Part shown: positions 13,162 to 26,150 of the stretch, one piece after another | Layout of the letters: each line of letters starts with the position of its first letter | Position numbering within the stretch: the stretch's first letter is position 1 | Assembly (NCBI GenBank): GCA_964023205.1 | Contig: OZ026833.1 | Coordinates: 40,331,137-40,395,136, forward strand | Origin: Lutraria lutraria | Lineage: Eukaryota; Mollusca; Bivalvia; Venerida; Mactridae | DNA length: 64,000 bases | Direction of reading: 5' to 3' | Made by a program: the position numbers and the translations under genes | The notes under the pieces: model-generated | What the model was told of the DNA's origin: nothing | Database searches by the model: none | What the model saw: only the letters and a program-made list of their open reading frames with translations

Positions 13162-16100
13162 CTGAGAAAAGAAATTGTATGTATAAATAAGGGAATTCAA
13201 ATATTAAGTATTACTTAATATAATACTTAGTCAGGCAAACAAATTACTAAAGTTTGTTCAATCTAATTTAAAATGAATAAATCTTTTCAATTTATTATTA
13301 TTGCAAATTAACTCCATGCTGACAATAAACACAACAGGGCAATCATTTCATACATGACATTCATAATCTATAACTGCGTTCTTGTTGAATGGCCCATTTC
13401 GTACATAAAATACCGAATACCCTAGCCTCAGCTTAACACCTATTTCACACCAGAGTGGTTTCGTAATTTAAATCGACTGTCAAACATTCCTACGTTCTCA
13501 AGCATAACAAACACTGTACATGAGATAGGACGAGGACTTCATTCATGTAATGATAATATCCTTACAACAGTTTTTCAAGGCATACACTGGCGTTGTACTG
13601 CATTCAATATGTATTTCTAACAGGCCAAGATTTGGATACATGCCATAATAATTTACCATATCAATGTACAGCACAGATCATAGTATTAAATAGTTTTGGC
13701 AGTATATGAGTTAAGGACGGTGTAAATTTGGTAAAATGTTATATTGACAAGATCTTGGCAAATTTCACACAATTTCTCATCTCAATACCAATGAATTATT
13801 GGCAACATTTCTAAATATACGTAGTGTGCGTAATAGTCATTAATAACTCTTTCTACAGCTAAGAAGACATGAGGCAACAATCCCACGGTGCTGGTAAATA
13901 TCCTAACATTATAAACAAACACAGTAACCCGACTTGTTAAATAAGTCAATCTACTGAATATGTATTTCTTTCTGTACTCTGGTTCACTTACAAAAGTTTA
14001 TTCATTCATGTATTGTAATTAATATCTTGTTTACATAAATGATCATAGGAATATGACCTATATTAAGTACCGCACTAAATAATTCATGAAATTTATGCAG
14101 CAAGTTAAAGGTGTAACCCTAATTTTTTTTATCACCTTTAGGGGAAGCTAGTTGAGAGTTTAGAAAGGGGAAAATTGCATTGTAATTATGGAGAAACTGG
14201 AAAATGATAACATGACAAAGATCACACATCCTTATATTTTGATAATCAATAGTTTTATAACCTTGATGGTAACAGACAAAAAAGCCTCTCAACTGGTCAA
14301 CTTTTGCAGTTCGGATTAGTCCCCTGGAGTGGCCTTGACTCCAAAAGTACACTAAGCATCTTATCATAATGTTAACTGAGATTCCGACCATGTTCTGTGA
14401 CAGAAATATTAAATTAAGTCACCCATCAGCAGTGCTCATTTAATGCAAGATTTGGCCATTTAAGTCTGTGTTTTAGATCCGGCAACTGGCTATTGTCGAT
14501 GAAATTGCGTAAAAAAAGTTCCGGTAATCACAATCCGTCATTATCAATGAATCTGAATGATAAGTACATGTATGTACTTTTAACCCATGTACTACAGATT
14601 AGCCTTCATGTAAAGTACACCATGTTGGGAAGTTTACATAATGAACAAACATACAATTTAGGCTTCTTCACTCATATAAAAGTAAACAGCACTTAATATT
14701 GAGGATCAATGTCCATGAAGATCTTTCAGACTTGACATCAATTGGAAGATAAAAATGTGATATATCATTTCATAATAAAATCTGTTAGCTTCACAAAGTT
14801 TTTATCATTTAATTGACTCAAGTATTTACTATCAATATTTGCTTAACCAGAATGATGCAAGCTAATTCCAGGGAAATTCCTACATAGGTATTTGCACTTT
14901 CTGCATCACAAACATCACAGGCTTAGATAATCAGGATATTGTTTAACTATGAGTGATACACCAAGTACTTATGCCTGCAAGTATTTATTGCCAGAACTGG
15001 ATCTTTACATGTTGAAATATTTGCACATAAAATTAATGATACATCATATATAAGAGACACAGTAAATACGAAAAGACCTTGATTGGACCAATTTCAATTT
15101 AGCATCATTAACTTGTAACAAATAACTTAATAAGTCAGTATGTGTAAGTATATATATCACATTGGGCTGAAAATAAAAATAAGTTTGTTTTGAGTGCTCC
15201 TACCTACTCAAGAAAATCCTAGCAAATAAATAAAATCAAATATTTGGGGGGGGGGGGGGGGGGGCATTTTTCTTTTTTCTATTGTAACATAGTAAAAAAA
15301 TCCCTACCTACCTCCCCAGTGCTAAAATTCTGGGACGGAGCCCTCTAAACAAACTTATTTTTATTTTCAGCCTTGGTTCTGATTATGAAGCTCTCGTAAA
15401 TCAACTAATGACAGAAACTTGGATGATGAATATTGAGAACACACTGCAGGGGTGTCAATAGAGCCAAATTACAAATCCAGAAAATCTCACATACAGGGTT
15501 GACCATTTTTGCCAAACAAAATCTTCAACCTCATTGTTTCCATATTTATCTAACTCAGTCTTTATTAAAGAAAATGCTTCAGATCTGATTAAATAGACCA
15601 TAACTTGCCATTTCTTGAGATATTTTCATCAAATAACTTTTATTTTGCTCAGACAGCATGCATTGTAGCTCTTTTGGACAGCTAAATCGAGCATTCCAGA
15701 TATATACTGTCACCCCTGACACTGATAAGCCTTGAAAAGTAACTAAACCACACTTACCCATTTCATAAATGAAGGGGGTGGGGCAGTTTTAACAATTGGT
15801 TCGATCGGACTGTCCACATTGTGTACTTTCTCAGCATAATGGTGTGATTCAAGAGTTTGTGCACGCAGTTCTAGCACGACTCTTAAATGACGTTCATGTT
15901 GTAATTTCTGTCGTAACTCGAGAATTTCTCGTCTGAATTCTTCATTTTTAAGTTCTTCATAGTCAGCTGTTATGCCTTCGTCGGATGACTCTAAAATTAA
16001 AGATAACTTTGATCAGAATAGAGTTCTAAATGATGCAGACTTAATGATCTGGCCCAATCATTATGTACCTAACTTAAAAGCATACAGGGCAAAGATCTAT

Positions 16101-19100
16101 TTTTCATAGAAAAGCAAGCATTCTTAAGGAGTAATGATTAATGATAAGCCATCTGCTGTCCATTATCTATCACAAATATAGTTTTTTCAAAGACATATAT
16201 GATTACTTTTTCAATACTGTATTGTATAAGTCTTTGAAAAACTGGGAGAAGTGAAATCCCACTAAATTTTCAACCTAGCATGACGTTCCCTGATTAATAT
16301 ATGTAGGTCTTATTGAATCCCAAATATCATAATCAACCACAGATTGGTCATCGAAATGAAACTAGTCAGCAGCAGATGACAAATAAGAAAAGCTTGGTTG
16401 TACTTCATAATTACATTCTAATTAACAATTTAATGAAGCTTTCAAAGGCTAAAGTGATAACAAAAAACGTGTCAGCTGTTTTCTATACCATCTCTCACAG
16501 ATGAACTGATGTTTGACATCAATATTGTTAAGCTGAATAGACCAGTTATTGAGGCACAACCAAGGCACACGTTTCCCGAGCCTAATAACCAATTATTACC
16601 AATACATTACTGATGTCCCGACATGACCTGGACATAAAATATTGAACCATGGGAAGGATAACTTCAGTGTCCGAACTAACTTTTTTAAAGCATAGGCATT
16701 AGCCCGAACTGCATGTAAACTATTGCCAAATATACAATTATGAGAAAGTTCATTAGCCCGAATGTAAATTTACTAGCCCCAGACTGTGGGCTAGTGGGTT
16801 AGCATGAAGACTGTTAAACTTGAAAAACAAAACATATTTTGAATTTTTGAGTAAATATTTGGTAGTAGTTAATATGATCACAATGCTTACCAGTATCTCG
16901 CTTTTTCCGCTTTAGAGGCGGCGATCCGCCACAGAGTGATATGTCCATCTCAAGGTCTATGTTGCACCGTCGACTTACTTCATTCAATATTCGCTTGTAA
17001 TAAGCATTCTGTGCATGGACCTTTGCCTTCTCTTGCTGTAGATTTCTGATATATTCAGTAGTGTGTTGCAAGATGGCCGCCTGAAATAGTCACAAATAAA
17101 ACCATGTATTAATACATTAGTATTCATTACTCAAAGAATTTTTTTTAGAGGAAAGTAAAGCTAACAAAAGAAGTGTTCCTTTCATATTATCTGACACAGA
17201 CCTTCACCAGTAATATGAGCATTTCAGAAGCAAATTACTCATGTCTAATTAAAAGGTATCATGTCTGAATTCCACGGTCTCATCCTAGTAAAATTGGCCT
17301 AATTTTTTATCAGAAGCTCTGAACTACACAAACTGACAAAAAAAAAATTCCAGCCGGTAACATTTCATTCTTTTATTGCATCAAAACCATAGGGCAATAA
17401 ATCAAAAGGGGGACGAAATGAGCTCGGATTAATCAATAAATGGCCTTGTTACCGCAACAAGTCACTGAATAATTGATTCACAGTGGTTAACACATTAATC
17501 ATACATAGAGAAACAGCTGTACAACACATGAATCATAGCCTTAATTAACTATAAAGTTCAACACTCAATGTTTACTAACAATGCTCTCTGTTTACAATCA
17601 TGTGTAACGAACCATGCTTTGAAGACCAGTACAGGGGGTAGTGGAAACAGTCAGCTCAATGATAAAATAAAAATTTTAAGTTAAGAATTCTATTTAATTT
17701 GCAACTTGAAGAGATTGGATAATTTGACACAGTTAATAAATAACTGTAATGAATTAATCAGTTTCATTCCATTCAAGCTATTCTCTTCATGCATGTAATT
17801 TTAATAACAAACTAAAGTAATGCATATATTTAACTGTAATCCTTATATTTTACTAAGTTGGACAAGGCAGCTATTTACAACAGCTGATTCAATTTAAAAG
17901 TATATAATTGACAAACATATGTAAAATAATTACCATATTACTAGATATTTCTATAATATACAGTACTAGTAGTGAGGTTAGGCAATTTTCAAAGTACCTT
18001 CAACTTCAAGTGAACAAAGTATTTTTTGCAGAAACAGTTCAATCAATTGTCAACAAAATTGAAAAGTGAAATTGTCCCTTTATTTAATGAAGGCATACAT
18101 ACATAAACAAAAATAGATCAACAACAGCTTATTGATAATTGACCATACTTTATTGAGGTAGTGCTTACTACATCATACAAAATACTATCAACCTAGAAGA
18201 ACTTGAAAAGTGAAAGAAATCTCATTGTGTGCATGAGTCTGTGGCAATTAATATACATGTTCAAATAAATATTACCATTCTGTCACAATCTGATGGCAAA
18301 ATAGACAAACAGAGTGTTCAAGTTCAAATAATTCAGGTACTTGTACAATTCCACGCTCATTGTCATGAAGTATATTATAATAGTAGACAATTTTAACTTA
18401 TTGACTTAGCTGTCAATTGACTAATTGATCATTTGTTTGTATTTCTTCAACAACTGAAAAGAAAGCTTACACTTTTATCACTGAAACAATGAGTCCATTA
18501 AACATTTAACGAAACTCAAACAAAGCCAATTACTGAATAAGACCTACTATTGTGTATTTCACAAGAATGAATAGGTGTCAAATAACCAGAACAATGTAAA
18601 ATGTATCAATTTGAAACAGTTATAAATTAGCCAATTATAAATAAATCTTTAGTGACATTTTAAAAATAAAGTGAATAGCGTACTATATTAAAAGGCATAA
18701 AAATAAATTAAAACTTCTATGCTTTACTTCAGTCATATGGACTGTATGCAGACCATCTTCAAATGATTGCTATGTGCTGTAAATTCACAATGTGAAGTAT
18801 GTCTGCACATTAAAGAAATTTCGGTGATTTAGAAAAGCCAGTAAGCCCTTCTGGATCAATGCACACACACACAAGCAGGTATGTTAACTCTACATGGTCA
18901 GTAGGTAACACTATGTACACATTTTCCTATACAGACCAAATATCAGCCATTTAATCCACTGTGGCCAAGACCATGTGTACACCCCAACTGACCGACAGTG
19001 ACCTTAAAACGAACCAAATGCCGGACAAAAACTATACATAGACCTAAATTCCTGTAATATGTTCAGCTTGTAATGCTAATAATATTGCCATGACCAGACA

Positions 19101-22100
19101 CAGAGAAACTCCACATAGCTATTAGCCTAACAGTATGTATTTAATCAATATAACTACCACAGTACTGTACTGACCATGCACTCTCGTCCAAGTTATTTAT
19201 AGATACACAGACAGACAAGCTAGCACATCAGGTCAGGTCATGACCTAGCACAAGACAAGTCATCTTGGAGTAACAACATTCAAACCAGATTGTAAACACA
19301 TTTGTAAATGTTATACATTAAACTGTGGGAAACACCTTAATATCCTTACAAAACCGTGGGAATTCATACCAGGTCTTTTCAGTTCAAAATGATCCGATTT
19401 AATGACAGTTTTTTTAGTTCAAATCATCAGGTAAATAAGAAATAAATTTATAAATCACTAGTGTAACCCTACCACATTCACAATGATTGAATGAATACCA
19501 ATGTAACCTCAGACCATTTCTACAGTACATGTACCACTTACATGATGGTTATTAAGTTATTCAAAACTGCATGAGTACTAAAATCATCACCATTTGGTGG
19601 CAATATTACTTGAACTCATTCAATGAAAAAGTGTCAACAAACTGGTACCAATGATAATATTATGATACATCATTATGACATAAAAATCGCTTTTAACATA
19701 CATGCTATTAAATATGTGAGAAATTTATTGTGCAGCATTCTATATCTCAAGCACATTAAAGATCATTTAATAAAATCTTCTCTCAAAATAAAAATAATCT
19801 GAACGGTAGATTTCATACATAATATTTAGCAGTTTAATAAAAAAATACATGTGTACATTGTATTACAAAAGAATGTCTAAAACGGGTTAAAATGTGCTTT
19901 ATTGATAAACCAAAAGCAGATTGAATTCTTAAAGAACTATCAGAAAAGATAGAACCTGAACCATTAACACAGAAAATTACACTCTCCTGTACATACTATT
20001 AATACACCAGAAATAAATATAGGACAGTGATAAACCTTCAGTTTAAGTATTCTCCGCTTCTTCCACACCTGATGTCATTGGAATGTTACAGGAGTGGCCT
20101 CGGCTTAATTTCATTTCTGTACAGTTTGCTTGTTCACTACGCTGTGTTTACTGAGGGCAAACAGAGCGAATACCAACAGTAGAGAGAGTTAAATAGAAAA
20201 GCCACACAGTAAGGTTTCGGCAGTTTGCGAGATCCAACATGTAAACCAATATCCCATGACAATCTTTCTTTTGATGGTTAAAATATTAGTGTAAAGTTGT
20301 TTAACAGAGCACTCAATGAAACCATGCTTGTAGGCGTTTTTGCTAATCTGTCATTGAGAAAATTTGTACCGAATGATAGTAGCGTAAAAAGAAAAGGCTG
20401 CATGGTAGTCATTCATTCATCTAAACTATCAAACAATGTTTTGTAATAAATGAGTTAAATAAATTAGGCCAGCTATCTTTGAATAGGAATCTTTACCAAG
20501 ACTGAAGCTATCCATGGATATCACCCCTAGACTGATTTTCAGCTCATGTACAAGAAATGTTATCTAAAATAAGTATAAGTACATCAGCGATTTAATTGTT
20601 GCATAAATTGTAACTTAATTCACAACTTGAGCAAGGAGCTGGGCGAAATACTTGAAAATCAGTCTCTGACCTGGAAATCACTTGACCTCAAACTGTCTGT
20701 AATTACAACATTAACATGTCTATTTTGTTTGCAAAATGGCTATATAGCCAGGTTCATACACATGGATACAATAAAAGTTGATACTGTTTAATGTTGGCCA
20801 GAGGTCACAGAGAGGACAGAGTAAATGAAATGTTATGACTAGATATTTCTGTTTGGGTGGTTGGTTCAGACTACTGTACATGTATACAACATCAATTTCT
20901 AGGTCATGAATGCCACTGTACTATTAAAATTTAATAGTACAGTGGCATTCATAAAAATTTAAATTAAATACTACTTGTACTTTGAAAGTTTTCTTCAGAT
21001 GTTGCCACAATGCAAGTTTAAAAATATATTATTAAAGCATTTTTTTTTGCTGTAAGAAATAATAACATTAAGATGAACTGGTTTAGCAAATGGTTCCAGG
21101 GAGGGGCTATTTATAATTTTTTTTTTTTTTTATCATTATTAATCTATTTCTTGACAAGTTACATTCATGAGCATAATAATAAATTAAATATTCAAAGCAA
21201 GACATTGCGTTGATAATTTAATATTATCATATTATGATATTTTTTTAAACAAAAAAGACATCTGTTTGCAAGCACCAAGCATTTGATTTTCAATGAAGGA
21301 CAAAAATGTTTTGGTGATATTCCGCATGTCCTGTAAAGAATGCACCAATACTCTCGGCTACAGTATCTGTTTTCTAAGTTCTAACAAATAGAGAACAATT
21401 TCTAATTTTGGACACACACCAGAACAGCAAGTCAATATATTTCTATCTAATGCAATGACAACAGCATTATAATAGTAGTCTAGACAGTGTGTTACATACA
21501 ACATACCATCAAATATTATCTGGCATGGAATTTTGGCCTAGTGCCAACAGCAGACCCCCCCCCCCCCGAAAACAATAGCTTCAACAACAAAGTAGAAATT
21601 TGGCACTGTTTCTAAGATGTATTTTTATTATACAGAAAATCCAGGTGTTTCACAGTAACTGTTGTGATTTTAAGAAACAGTGGAAAAGTTCAGACGATGA
21701 TTCATATGTACGGGTAATTACGGAATGAAAACATGGATGGAATGAGAAAACTGTTGATATTAAAAGATTTGAAAGAATTTCTTCATGTAGAAATATATAA
21801 CATATATAACATACGTACCTTGCTCAACTTCTCGCCTTCGGTATGAGGCAGCATAGAGCGAAGATGTTGAAAGCCTGCATTAATACTCTGCATACGACGA
21901 CGTTCATTGCTGTTGGCAATTTCACGTCGCATTCTCTTTTCTGTTTCAAGACCAGCCCTATGATTCATTTGTCTGGAAAAATGACAACAGAAAACAATCC
22001 TACATGAAATAATGCACAAGTCAGATTGATATCACAAATAACTTTAACATGCAATATGCACTTTTGATTTTAAACTTAGAAGAATAAAACAATTAATTAA

Positions 22101-25100
22101 AATTTTAATGAAGTCAAGAATGTTTTTTGTTAGAATATTTTCACATGAAATAATAATAAACAGCAATACTATCCATTAAACAAGAGGGCCAAGATGGCCC
22201 TTTATCGCTCACCTGAGAACAAAGTCACAATAATTAATGACCAGATAATATAGTTTCCAACTCGTATAACCCATTTTTATGTAGATTTTGAGATCAAAAC
22301 CAACAATGAAGGTATAATACTGTTAAACAAGCTAAAACGTAGCAAATTTTCTAATCCAAGGGCCCATAACTCTTGAAGTTCTGGTCCGATTCCACCCATA
22401 ACTGAACTTGTCCAATACCATAAGGTCATAAACATTCCTTGTAAATATGATTAGGATCGGTGAATAAATGAAGGCGCTAGAGTGTAAACAAGCTAAATTT
22501 TAGCAAATTTTCTAAGTCAAGGGCCCATAACTCTTAAAGATGTGGTCCGATTCCACCCATAATCGAACTTGTCCAAGATCATTTGGTTATACTCATTTAC
22601 TGAAAATACTATTAGGATCGGTGAATAAATGAAGGCGCTAGAATGTAAACAAGCTAAAATATAGCAAATTTTCAAAGTCAAGGGCCCATAAATCTTGAAG
22701 TTCTGGTCCGATTCCGCCCATAATCGAACTTGTCCAAGATCTTTTGGTTATACACATTTACTGACAATATGATTACGATTGGTTAATAAATGAAGGCGCT
22801 AGAGTGTAAACAAGCTAAATATAGCAAATTTTGTAATTCAAGGGCCCTAACTGTTACTCTAGAAGTTATTGGCAGATTTTGCCAATAATCGAACTTAGCC
22901 GAGACATTGTGGCCATATACATTGTGAGCAAGTTTAATCAAGATTCATTAAGAGCTGCGGATGCTAGAGTGTAAACAAACTAATTGTGGCCGGACGCCGT
23001 ACGCCGGACATTCAACGATCCTTAAAGCTCACCTGATGAATCAGGTGAGCTAAAAAGATTATAAATAAGCATAGATAAATAATTATAAACAAATATTACT
23101 ACAAGGTTCTCGTTAGACAATTAAAGTTGAGGGGTCAAGTATGACCCTTGGCTGATTATGATTTAAAGTCTACAAAATTTCCTGCTTTTCTTATATATAG
23201 CAAATTGATACAAATTCTCAAGACGACAAGAGACTGAGAGTCAGAATCCCTATTTCACAAATTTAAAGTGTCAAAATATTGTTAAAGGGCCAAATGAAAG
23301 CCCTGATTACCATACAATACTCATCAATCAAATAACTGTAAAGTTGTAAATTTATTAACTATCAAACGAAAAATATTAGTTCATACTAACTCAGTTAACT
23401 CAACTGAAATTATTAAAAATACATCATACACGTACATGTACAAAAAATGTAAGCACTCAATTATTCTTTGCTAAATATTTCCTCAACAAAATATTTTAAA
23501 TTGATAAGGAAGTGTTGGAAAAATATAAAAAATAAACAAGTACCAAGGCAATCAAACAAACAAAACAATATTTTGATTTAAAAGGGCCAAAAACCCTGAA
23601 GAGAGAAATTCAACAAGTTGAGAAACCTCTCATAAAACATAATGGATTATCTGTCAAACCCAAAAAACGCACGCACATTACCGAAATAAAATTCAATTAA
23701 ATTACGTTAGGCACATTAAACAAGAATGACAAGAGATCAATACACATTATTGATCGGTTAACATTAACCAGCAGACAGAAGGGGTGGGCTTTGGCACTCT
23801 GCCATGACTACTTTGAGGACTGAATACATTAACATTTACTGCGATGAATTTCTCCAGTCTTTCTCCATGCTAAACCTCTCTAGGTTTATATCGACAATAT
23901 GACAAAATTCCTAGACATCAAGGTTACGCTTCTTCAAGAAGAATTGACCAAGTAAATGCTATGTCAGAGCTGACAGATTTATCGAAAACTGGGAAATATA
24001 CTATAACAACAGAATTTTACCATTTATTTACACTGCATAGTGTTATAGTTAAGAACATTGTTCTCATCTAAACAATCTATTTTATCTATGAATATGATTG
24101 TAAGACGTACATACTTTCCTGACAAACAAATTAAATTATGTGATATATTATATATTGTTCATGTTGACAATAATAACAAATATTCGATCCAGATCGAGTC
24201 GAGTATGAAATGTAAATATTAATATGATTTTACTTGTGACCATCTACTATCACACATACTATAGAATCATTTGAAACCACCTATAACCATTCTGAAATTT
24301 GACCTAGATCAGATGTACATATAAATAATCAATGAATTCATATGATTGAATGATGATTAATTGCAAGTAGCTTAACTTATCGAATTGATAAATATCAATT
24401 CCACACATATATAACTGTTAATATAAAAGTGTAAGAGTGAAATCAACTGTATATCAAATGACAATTCGGTCAAACAAACTCGTATCAGACCATTACTTAT
24501 CACAACTAGGTCAAACTAAGGACACAGTCAAAGTCAGCTGATCTAAAAAATATCAACAAATTAATTTGACCTAACATACCAACGTCAGTCTTCACGTGAT
24601 ACAACCAGGACATGAATAAGATTGATAATATATCTAATGATGCGTAATAAAAGAAAATATTTATGCGAACATTAAAACACAGAAGACACATCCGTCATAC
24701 AAATTTCTCATACCACTAAACGTGGTAACATCCATAGTTGGCTGGCTGCCAAAAATCTAAAATGCTGTTTTATGTTCCGTCAGTCATAAACTCGGGCTTT
24801 TCAACAAAAACGATCTCAAATTAACAGTAAAATCAATTATATTTGTAAACAACAGTACCAATGTGTTCATCTTAAGTTGTCAAAATGACATAATCAAAAT
24901 AAACACGCCAAAAATGACGCTGAACTGGAGTTGTCGACCCTTTGTTTTCATTCTGAAACATGTGACCGAGTCCCACAACAAGCCGGTATTTGCACCACAA
25001 ATTTCACCATTATTCAAGCATTCCGCCAGTTCTCGTGTATTGAATATGATAAATAATTAAATAAAGATTGATATGGTACTATTAATTTACAAAATTAGCT

Positions 25101-25285
25101 TTTAATACTTCAGATTACGTTGACACAAATTCGCGTGTACATGTGTACTACAATGTTTATGTCGAGACGGCGTGTGTAGAAATTACTACGACTCACCTTG
25201 AGAATGAAGGGTAGATTTCTTCCTCCCTGTCGCGAAATTCCTGCAAAATCCGACTTTTAGCAGTAGAACGATGATATACTGACAT
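12607..25285 (-). CDS. TFAP4: Transcription factor AP-4 (bHLH-leucine zipper), five coding exons
   Basis: Exons on the minus strand, in order: 25285-25197, 21972-21819, 17080-16891, 15990-15758, 13161-12607. All junctions are GT-AG and phases match (2, 0, 1, 0), giving about 406 residues against roughly 340 in vertebrates. The basic region with REIANSNERRRMQSINAGFQ (residues 46-65) is nearly identical to known AP-4 and holds the E-box-reading NERR. Helix 2 (AAILQHTTEYIRNLQQEK) runs into the first zipper. An NLS-like PPLKRKK follows at about residues 135-141. A second zipper with RREILELRQKLQ lies at about 162-173. A conserved C-terminal motif, SRRNLETIVEAIRHLEG, is in the last exon. AP-4 homodimers bind CAGCTG E-boxes in the nucleus. 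The start is the only ATG giving the family N-terminus. Transcript ends are not visible. The identification is firm; exact borders rest on splice consensus, not RNA. Confidence 0.95.
15165..15372. mobile_element. MITE with 30-bp perfect inverted ends ('ggctgaaaataaaaataag')
   Basis: Starts ggctgaaaataaaaataag-tttgtttt and ends with its complement aaacaaacttatttttatt-ttcagcc. Inside are cctacctact / ccctacctac and a run of 19 G at 15246-15264. A second copy, carrying an insertion, is at 38496-38896. Confidence 0.85.
15447..15719. mobile_element. MITE, 'caggggtgtcaatag' family, copy in TFAP4 intron 4
   Basis: Starts caggggtgtcaatagagcca and ends ttccagatatatactgtcac-ccctga. About 270 bp and noncoding. 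Sister copies are in two GALNT introns (47442-47710 and 57385-57613). Confidence 0.8.
15758..15990 (-). CDS. TFAP4: TFAP4 coding exon 4 (second zipper)
   Basis: The acceptor is ttaattttag and the donor gtaagt. The exon is 233 bp and encodes residues 146-222. It begins SSDEGI, the counterpart of the vertebrate KDEGIGSP segment, then the heptad stretch EEFRREILELRQKLQHERHL and ESHHYAEKVHNV. It ends after ATG AAA TGG at a codon boundary. Confidence 0.92.
16660..16805. repeat. Repeat fragment with 'ttagcccgaa' motifs
   Basis: Contains ttagcccgaactgcatgtaa, attagcccgaatgtaaattt and gactgtgggctagtgggtta. Similar phrases appear at 59600-59690. Probably a degraded interspersed element in TFAP4 intron 3. 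Confidence 0.4.
16891..17080 (-). CDS. TFAP4: TFAP4 coding exon 3 (helix 2, zipper, NLS)
   Basis: The acceptor is ctatttcag and the donor gtaagc. It encodes helix 2 starting AAILQHTTEY, then a zipper with leucine or hydrophobic heptads and the basic segment PPLKRKKRDT. It ends in phase 1 (G), which with AG from exon 4 makes Glu145. The open frame continues into the intron, so the donor and not a stop defines the end. Confidence 0.95.
17081..21818. other. TFAP4 intron 2
   Basis: 4.7 kb, AT-rich, with no transposon that I recognise. It contains a near-perfect 47-bp palindrome at 20906-20952 and a run of 13 C at 21555-21567. Confidence 0.8.
20906..20952. repeat. Perfect 47-bp palindrome (23-bp arms, 1-base centre)
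   Basis: The left arm atgaatgccactgtactatt-aaa is exactly complementary to the right arm. It lies in TFAP4 intron 2. Confidence 0.97.
21819..21972 (-). CDS. TFAP4: TFAP4 coding exon 2 (basic region, helix 1 and loop)
   Basis: The acceptor is tttttccag and the donor gtacgt. The first base completes AGA (Arg30) with exon 1. It encodes residues 31-81: the basic region EKRMRREIANSNERRRM, helix 1 INAGFQHLRSMLP and the loop HTEGEKLSK. It ends at a codon boundary. This is the most conserved exon of the gene. Confidence 0.95.
22184..23056. mobile_element. Hairpin-ended, tandem-cored element (Helentron/HINE-like)
   Basis: Begins gagggccaagatggcccttt-atcgctcacctga. The core holds about four tandem units of about 163 bp marked by 'aaacaagctaaa…agcaaatttt' and 'aagggcccataactct'. 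It ends in a perfect 12-bp-arm hairpin, agctcacctgat-ga-atcaggtgagct, followed by aaaaa. No coding frame. Terminal hairpin plus minisatellite core is the layout of non-autonomous Helentron elements in bivalves; that class is an inference. It lies in TFAP4 intron 1. Confidence 0.7.
23057..25196. other. TFAP4 intron 1, remainder
   Basis: AT-rich sequence with no recognised repeat or coding frame. Confidence 0.7.
25197..25285 (-). CDS. TFAP4: TFAP4 coding exon 1 (start codon)
   Basis: ATG is at 25285-25283. The exon encodes MSVYHRSTAKSRILQEFRD plus ten more residues and ends TCA-AG before the donor gtgagt (phase 2). The pattern of a short N-terminus with LQ.FR and a run of acidic residues matches the vertebrate AP-4 first exon. 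It lies below the size that simple ORF finding would detect. Confidence 0.88.
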
Positions 25286-26150
25286 AATCAAATTAAAATC
25301 CACAACAATTTAAATCCAAAACTTTGCAAAAATGCCAATTTTACGATGCTAATTCAAGCGTACTACAAAGTTGTCGTGGCCTACACCAGAATGAGTATTA
25401 ATTGGCGGGAAAGAAAAGTCTAATTCACCTCCGAACCAAGTGCCCGTACGGTTTTACCGCTCTTTACCATATAAACATGTGATACACAAAGTGGACATAT
25501 TTTTAACATTAATTCATTATTTCAAACTATTTAGTAGCTTAATAATTAAACTGAACGCCTTGTCGATGCCGGGATGGTGTATTTTATTTGGAACTATTTT
25601 TATTAGCGTATGATATTGGTTTTCCCATGGAAGTCACGCGGTCCGTTGGCAAGACGCGGGAAAGATCAGCCAAACATATCAACAGCTGTTTGGCAGCTTG
25701 CCAAAGTTCAAGTTGGGAGAATTTTACAAGTACAAACAATTAAAACGGTTTTTATATTTAAACCAAAGCATGATTGCAAACTATTTTAACATTTTCATTT
25801 AAATTAAACTATTTGTATATTGCTGTAAAAGTATTTAATGCAAAATGCAATTCGTTATTACACAATCGATGACAGTATTTTTCGTCTATCTTATTCTTCG
25901 TAGTGCGATAAAATGTCTGGAATGTAGACTTATCTACGACATGACCATATACGTTGTTTCTATTAATAGATTGTCAATCGCGTTAAGTATGGTGGACGGA
26001 CTTTGACAAGATATGATTGGTTGATGTTAAAATCTCAAAAAGGTGGTTTACTTAAGTGAAACAAACGAATTTTGATCTGTTGTAGTAAACGGCTTGAAAT
26101 TGTAAGCGGATGAACAGCTGTTGCGTCGATGAATGAATAAATACCTAGTC
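25286..26150 (-). promoter_or_regulatory. TFAP4: TFAP4 5' UTR and putative promoter region
   Basis: This sequence lies directly upstream of the TFAP4 ATG. It holds TTTCCCGCCAA (minus strand; plus 25402-25412), an E2F-type site overlapping a CCAAT box, and a second E2F-like TTTCCCGCG (25655-25663). It also holds two identical palindromes AACAGCTGTT at 25681-25690 and 26113-26122, the high-affinity AP-4 E-box. It is slightly less AT-rich than its surroundings. No TATA box or start site can be fixed from sequence. Confidence 0.5.

Larger units (their letters stand above)
13162..15757. other. TFAP4 intron 4
   Basis: 2.6 kb between exons 5 and 4, with two MITEs (15165-15372 and 15447-15719). The rest is AT-rich with no recognisable feature. 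Confidence 0.8.

Noticed and set aside
14119..14391. 90-codon frame on minus in TFAP4 intron 4
   Set aside because: It has no splice fit to TFAP4 phases and no recognisable motif. The direct junction from 15758 to 13161 is in phase without it.
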